This document shows positions 16,983 to 19,006 of a stretch of 19,006 nucleotides of DNA, one piece after another (the first letter of the stretch is position 1; each line of letters opens with the position of its first letter). This stretch comes from Vulcanimicrobiota bacterium. GTDB lineage: Bacteria; Vulcanimicrobiota; Vulcanimicrobiia; Vulcanimicrobiales; Vulcanimicrobiaceae. The position numbers and the translations under genes are program-made. The notes beneath the pieces are model-generated. The model made no database searches and had not been told where the DNA came from. It saw only the letters and a list, made by a program, of their open reading frames with translations. The stretch covers positions 1 through 19,006 of the forward strand of contig JASHTE010000316.1 in assembly GCA_030040695.1 (NCBI GenBank), written 5' to 3'.

Positions 16983-17822
16983 TTGGTAATTCTCGTTGTC
17001 GGGGCGGGGCAGATGGGCTCGGGCATCGCACAGGTTGCGGCGCAGCACGGGCACACCGTCCTGCTCAACGATCGTGATGCGGCGCTGATCGAGCGCGGCA
17101 TCGGCATCATTCGCAAGAATCTGGATCGGGCTGTCGAGAAGTCACGCATCACGCAGCGAGAACGCGATAGCGCGTTGGCCGCGATCCGGGCGACCCCGAA
17201 GCTCGAGCGCATCGAGGCCGATATTGCGATCGAGGCCGCTACGGAGCAATTGCCGACGAAGCTCGAGATCTTTGCAGTGCTCGACCCGAACACGCCCGCC
17301 TCGGCGATCCTCGCGAGCAACACCTCGTCGATCTCGATCACCGCGCTTGCTGCATCGACAAAGCGCCCCCAGCGCGTCATCGGGATGCACTTCATGAATC
17401 CGGTTCCCGTAATGCCTTTGGTCGAGATCATTCGCGGCCTGGAAACGTCGCAAGAGACCTACGACGCAGTGCGCTCGCTCGCGGAGCAGCTCGGAAAGAC
17501 GCCGGTCGAAGTGCGCGATTTCCCGGGCTTCGTCTCGAACCGCGTGCTGCTGCCGATGATCAACGAGGCAATCTACGCCCTTTACGAGGGCGTCGCGTCG
17601 CCGGAGGCGATCGACACGGTGATGAAGCTCGGCATGAACCATCCCATGGGCCCACTCGAGCTCGCGGACTTCATCGGCCTCGACACCTGCCTTTCAATTA
17701 TGCAGGTGCTGCACGAGGGTTTCGGCGACTCGAAGTACCGGCCGTGTCCGCTGCTCGTGCAGTACGTTGCTGCCGGGCGTCTTGGGCGCAAGAGCGGCCG
17801 CGGCTTCTACGAGTATACATGA
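16983..17822 (+). CDS. hbd: 3-hydroxybutyryl-CoA dehydrogenase
   Basis: 279 residues, matching the usual 280 or so. The TTG start at 16983 is needed because the nucleotide-binding motif VVGAGQMGSG (G7, G9, G12) begins four codons later; the next ATG would cut it. The nearby ATG at 16972 is out of frame. The Asp after the second strand (LLNDRD) fits NAD(H). S115/S116 (SNTSS), H136 (MHFMNPVP) and N186 (GFVSNRVL) are the catalytic set. NHPMGPLELADFIGLD and GRKSGRGFYEY close the C-terminal domain. It interconverts acetoacetyl-CoA and 3-hydroxybutyryl-CoA, between the thiolase step and dehydration. The right arm of the intergenic palindrome lies directly in front and may supply its ribosome-binding site (GGGATGACAAGG). 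Confidence 0.93.
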   Translation: MVILVVGAGQMGSGIAQVAAQHGHTVLLNDRDAALIERGIGIIRKNLDRAVEKSRITQRERDSALAAIRATPKLERIEADIAIEAATEQLPTKLEIFAVLDPNTPASAILASNTSSISITALAASTKRPQRVIGMHFMNPVPVMPLVEIIRGLETSQETYDAVRSLAEQLGKTPVEVRDFPGFVSNRVLLPMINEAIYALYEGVASPEAIDTVMKLGMNHPMGPLELADFIGLDTCLSIMQVLHEGFGDSKYRPCPLLVQYVAAGRLGRKSGRGFYEYT

Positions 17823-17826
17823 GCCA

Positions 17827-17839
17827 CGCTCGGGATGAC
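17827..17839 (+). repeat. Short match to one arm of the intergenic palindrome
   Basis: CGCTCGGGATGAC here is identical to 16964-16976 in the right arm of the palindrome. It lies between the hbd stop and the acyl-CoA dehydrogenase gene, and the ATG inside it (17835-17837) is the start codon of that gene. It looks like a decayed copy of the element, but 13 bases is short. Confidence 0.4.
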
Positions 17840-18974
17840 GACGCTAAGTCCTGAGCAGCTGCAGGTTCGCGAGCTCGCGGCGCAGGTTGCGCAGCGTGAG
17901 ATCGCGCCACACGCGGCTGCTTGGGATCGCGAGCATCACTTTCCGCGCGAGCTCTACACGAAGCTGAACGAGGCCGGCCTCATGGGGCTGCTCGTGTCGG
18001 AGCGCTACGGCGGTAGCGGCGCAGGATACGTCGCGTATGCGCTCGCGATCGAGGAAATTGCGCGCGCGGACGCGGGAACGGCGGTAACGCTCTCCGTGCA
18101 TTCGATGATCTGCGCGGCGATCGAGAGACTCGGCGGCGAGCAGCAGAAGAAGACATGGCTACCGAGGCTCGCGGCGGCCGACGCGATCGCCGGCTTCGCG
18201 CTCACCGAATCCGACGCCGGCTCCGACGCAGCGAGCCTGCGCGCGAGCGCCGTTCGTGAAGGCGACGTTTATGTGTTGAACGGCCGCAAGCAGTGGTGCT
18301 CGACCGGGCGCTTCGCGGCAGTGGTGCTGGCGATGTTCCGCACCGGAGGCGCAGGAGCGAAGGGCATCAGCGCCTTTCTCATCGATCCGGCGAGCGCGGG
18401 TGTGCGCGTCGAGCGCGTAACGGAGAAGCTCGGCATTCACTCGAGCGACACGTGCGATCTCGCCTTTGAAGATGCGCGTATCGGCCCCGATGCGCTGCTC
18501 GGCGAGGAGGGCGAAGGCTTCGGGACCGCGATGAGTGCGCTCTGCGGCGGACGTATCGGCATCGCGGCGCAGGCGACGGGCATTCTCGCGGCCTGCCTCG
18601 AGGCGTCGGTAAAGTTTGCTTCGGAGCGATACGCATTCGGAAAGCCTATCGGGGCCTTCGAGGGCGTCTCGTTCAAGATCGCGCGTATGGCGACCGATCT
18701 CGAAGCGGCGCGTCTGCTTACCCGACGCGCCGCTTCGCTTGCGGATGCGGGTGAGCCCTTCGCGATGCAGGCGAGTCAGGCGAAGCTGTTCGCCTCGACC
18801 GCTGCGCGCACGCATGCCGCCGAGGCCGTGCAGATTCACGGCGGCTACGGCTACACGACGGAGTTTCCTGTGGAACGCTACTACCGCGACGCGAAGATCA
18901 CCGAGATCTACGAAGGAACATCGGAGATTCAACAGTTGATCATCGCGCGCTCGCTGCTGGGGAGATTAGAATGA
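17835..18974 (+). CDS. Acyl-CoA dehydrogenase, short-chain/butyryl-CoA type
   Basis: 379 residues, the normal family length, with all three domains: an alpha-helical N-terminus with YGGSGAGYVAYALAIEEIARADAG, the FAD-binding middle region with ALTESDAGSDAASL and GRKQWCSTG, and a C-terminal helical domain with RYAFGKPIGAFEGV and QIHGGYGYTTEFPVERYYRDAKI. E360 in ITEIYEGTSEIQQ is the catalytic base that removes the alpha proton. It oxidises a short-chain acyl-CoA to the 2-enoyl-CoA, passing electrons to ETF, or works in reverse if coupled to bifurcating ETF. No etfAB genes are visible. It lies 12 nt after hbd and is probably co-transcribed with it. The exact chain length is not determinable. Confidence 0.93.
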   Translation: MTTLSPEQLQVRELAAQVAQREIAPHAAAWDREHHFPRELYTKLNEAGLMGLLVSERYGGSGAGYVAYALAIEEIARADAGTAVTLSVHSMICAAIERLGGEQQKKTWLPRLAAADAIAGFALTESDAGSDAASLRASAVREGDVYVLNGRKQWCSTGRFAAVVLAMFRTGGAGAKGISAFLIDPASAGVRVERVTEKLGIHSSDTCDLAFEDARIGPDALLGEEGEGFGTAMSALCGGRIGIAAQATGILAACLEASVKFASERYAFGKPIGAFEGVSFKIARMATDLEAARLLTRRAASLADAGEPFAMQASQAKLFASTAARTHAAEAVQIHGGYGYTTEFPVERYYRDAKITEIYEGTSEIQQLIIARSLLGRLE

Positions 18975-19006
18975 TGAGAAGCAGTCATATCGGTTCTAGC
19001 GAAAGC
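18971..19006 (+). CDS. Start of a further gene, cut by the window edge
   Basis: Two tandem ATG codons (18971, 18974) overlap the acyl-CoA dehydrogenase stop in an ATGA arrangement and open a frame of 12 codons that runs off the window. The overlap style matches the rest of the cluster, so another co-translated gene is plausible. Too little is visible to name it. Confidence 0.35.
   Translation, partial: MMRSSHIGSSES

Noticed and set aside
18159..18932. Long minus-strand open frame (257 codons) opposite the acyl-CoA dehydrogenase gene
   Set aside because: It is an antisense shadow in GC-rich DNA: the protein is Arg/Ala-rich without recognisable motifs, while the plus-strand frame is a full acyl-CoA dehydrogenase.

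Overview
The window comes from a GC-rich bacterium with tightly packed genes, GTG/TTG starts and 1-23 nt gene overlaps. It carries two lipobox lipoproteins, AdoCbl/PLP-dependent lysine 5,6-aminomutase genes, sugar-nucleotide genes and a butyryl-CoA-type gene set. The lineage cannot be proved from sequence alone. The large Ser/Gly/Thr-rich tectonin/sedolisin lipoproteins make me think of Candidatus Eremiobacterota (WPS-2) or a relative, as a low-confidence guess.

Layout. (1) 1-1849: the 3' part of a GT4-type glycosyltransferase overlapping a class I methyltransferase, probably surface-polysaccharide genes. (2) 1982-7333: two tandem paralogous lipoproteins, each with a signal peptide, a tectonin-like beta-propeller, a sedolisin (peptidase S53) domain and a C-terminal module resembling the S53 activation propeptide. 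The second keeps the Glu/Asp/Asp/Ser catalytic residues; the first has lost all but one and looks like a pseudoprotease. (3) 7353-8588: a NovU/TcaB9-like sugar C-methyltransferase. (4) 8625-9367: a Phd/PIN toxin-antitoxin pair with a near-consensus promoter; its toxin gene overlaps the start of kamD. (5) 9345-12433: kamD and kamE, the two subunits of lysine 5,6-aminomutase, separated by a second, unrelated Phd/PIN pair on the opposite strand (10882-11621) with its own promoter and direct-repeat operator. (6) 12430-16837: gmd, rmd, an ICMT/PEMT-like membrane methyltransferase, a short CDF cation transporter and a thiolase. Nearly all are linked by 1-4 nt overlaps, so they look like one operon with kamE. 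(7) 16838-19006: a possible terminator, a long imperfect palindrome of the dispersed intergenic type, then 3-hydroxyacyl-CoA dehydrogenase, acyl-CoA dehydrogenase and the first codons of another frame.

How the genes may work together. gmd and rmd make GDP-D-rhamnose from GDP-mannose. Together with the C-methyltransferase, the glycosyltransferase and the other methyltransferase they suggest a modified deoxysugar surface polymer. kamDE with thiolase, hydroxyacyl-CoA dehydrogenase and acyl-CoA dehydrogenase suggests lysine or beta-lysine breakdown through C4 acyl-CoA intermediates. However, kamA, kdd, kce and kal are not in the window, so the pathway is only partly supported.

The most interesting points are the rearranged sedolisin architecture with its active/inactive tandem pair, and the two toxin-antitoxin cassettes bracketing kamD, one of which splits kamD from kamE next to a damaged-looking kamE start. 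No rRNA, tRNA, CRISPR array, transposase or riboswitch was recognised. No gene-free stretch exceeds about 150 bases.
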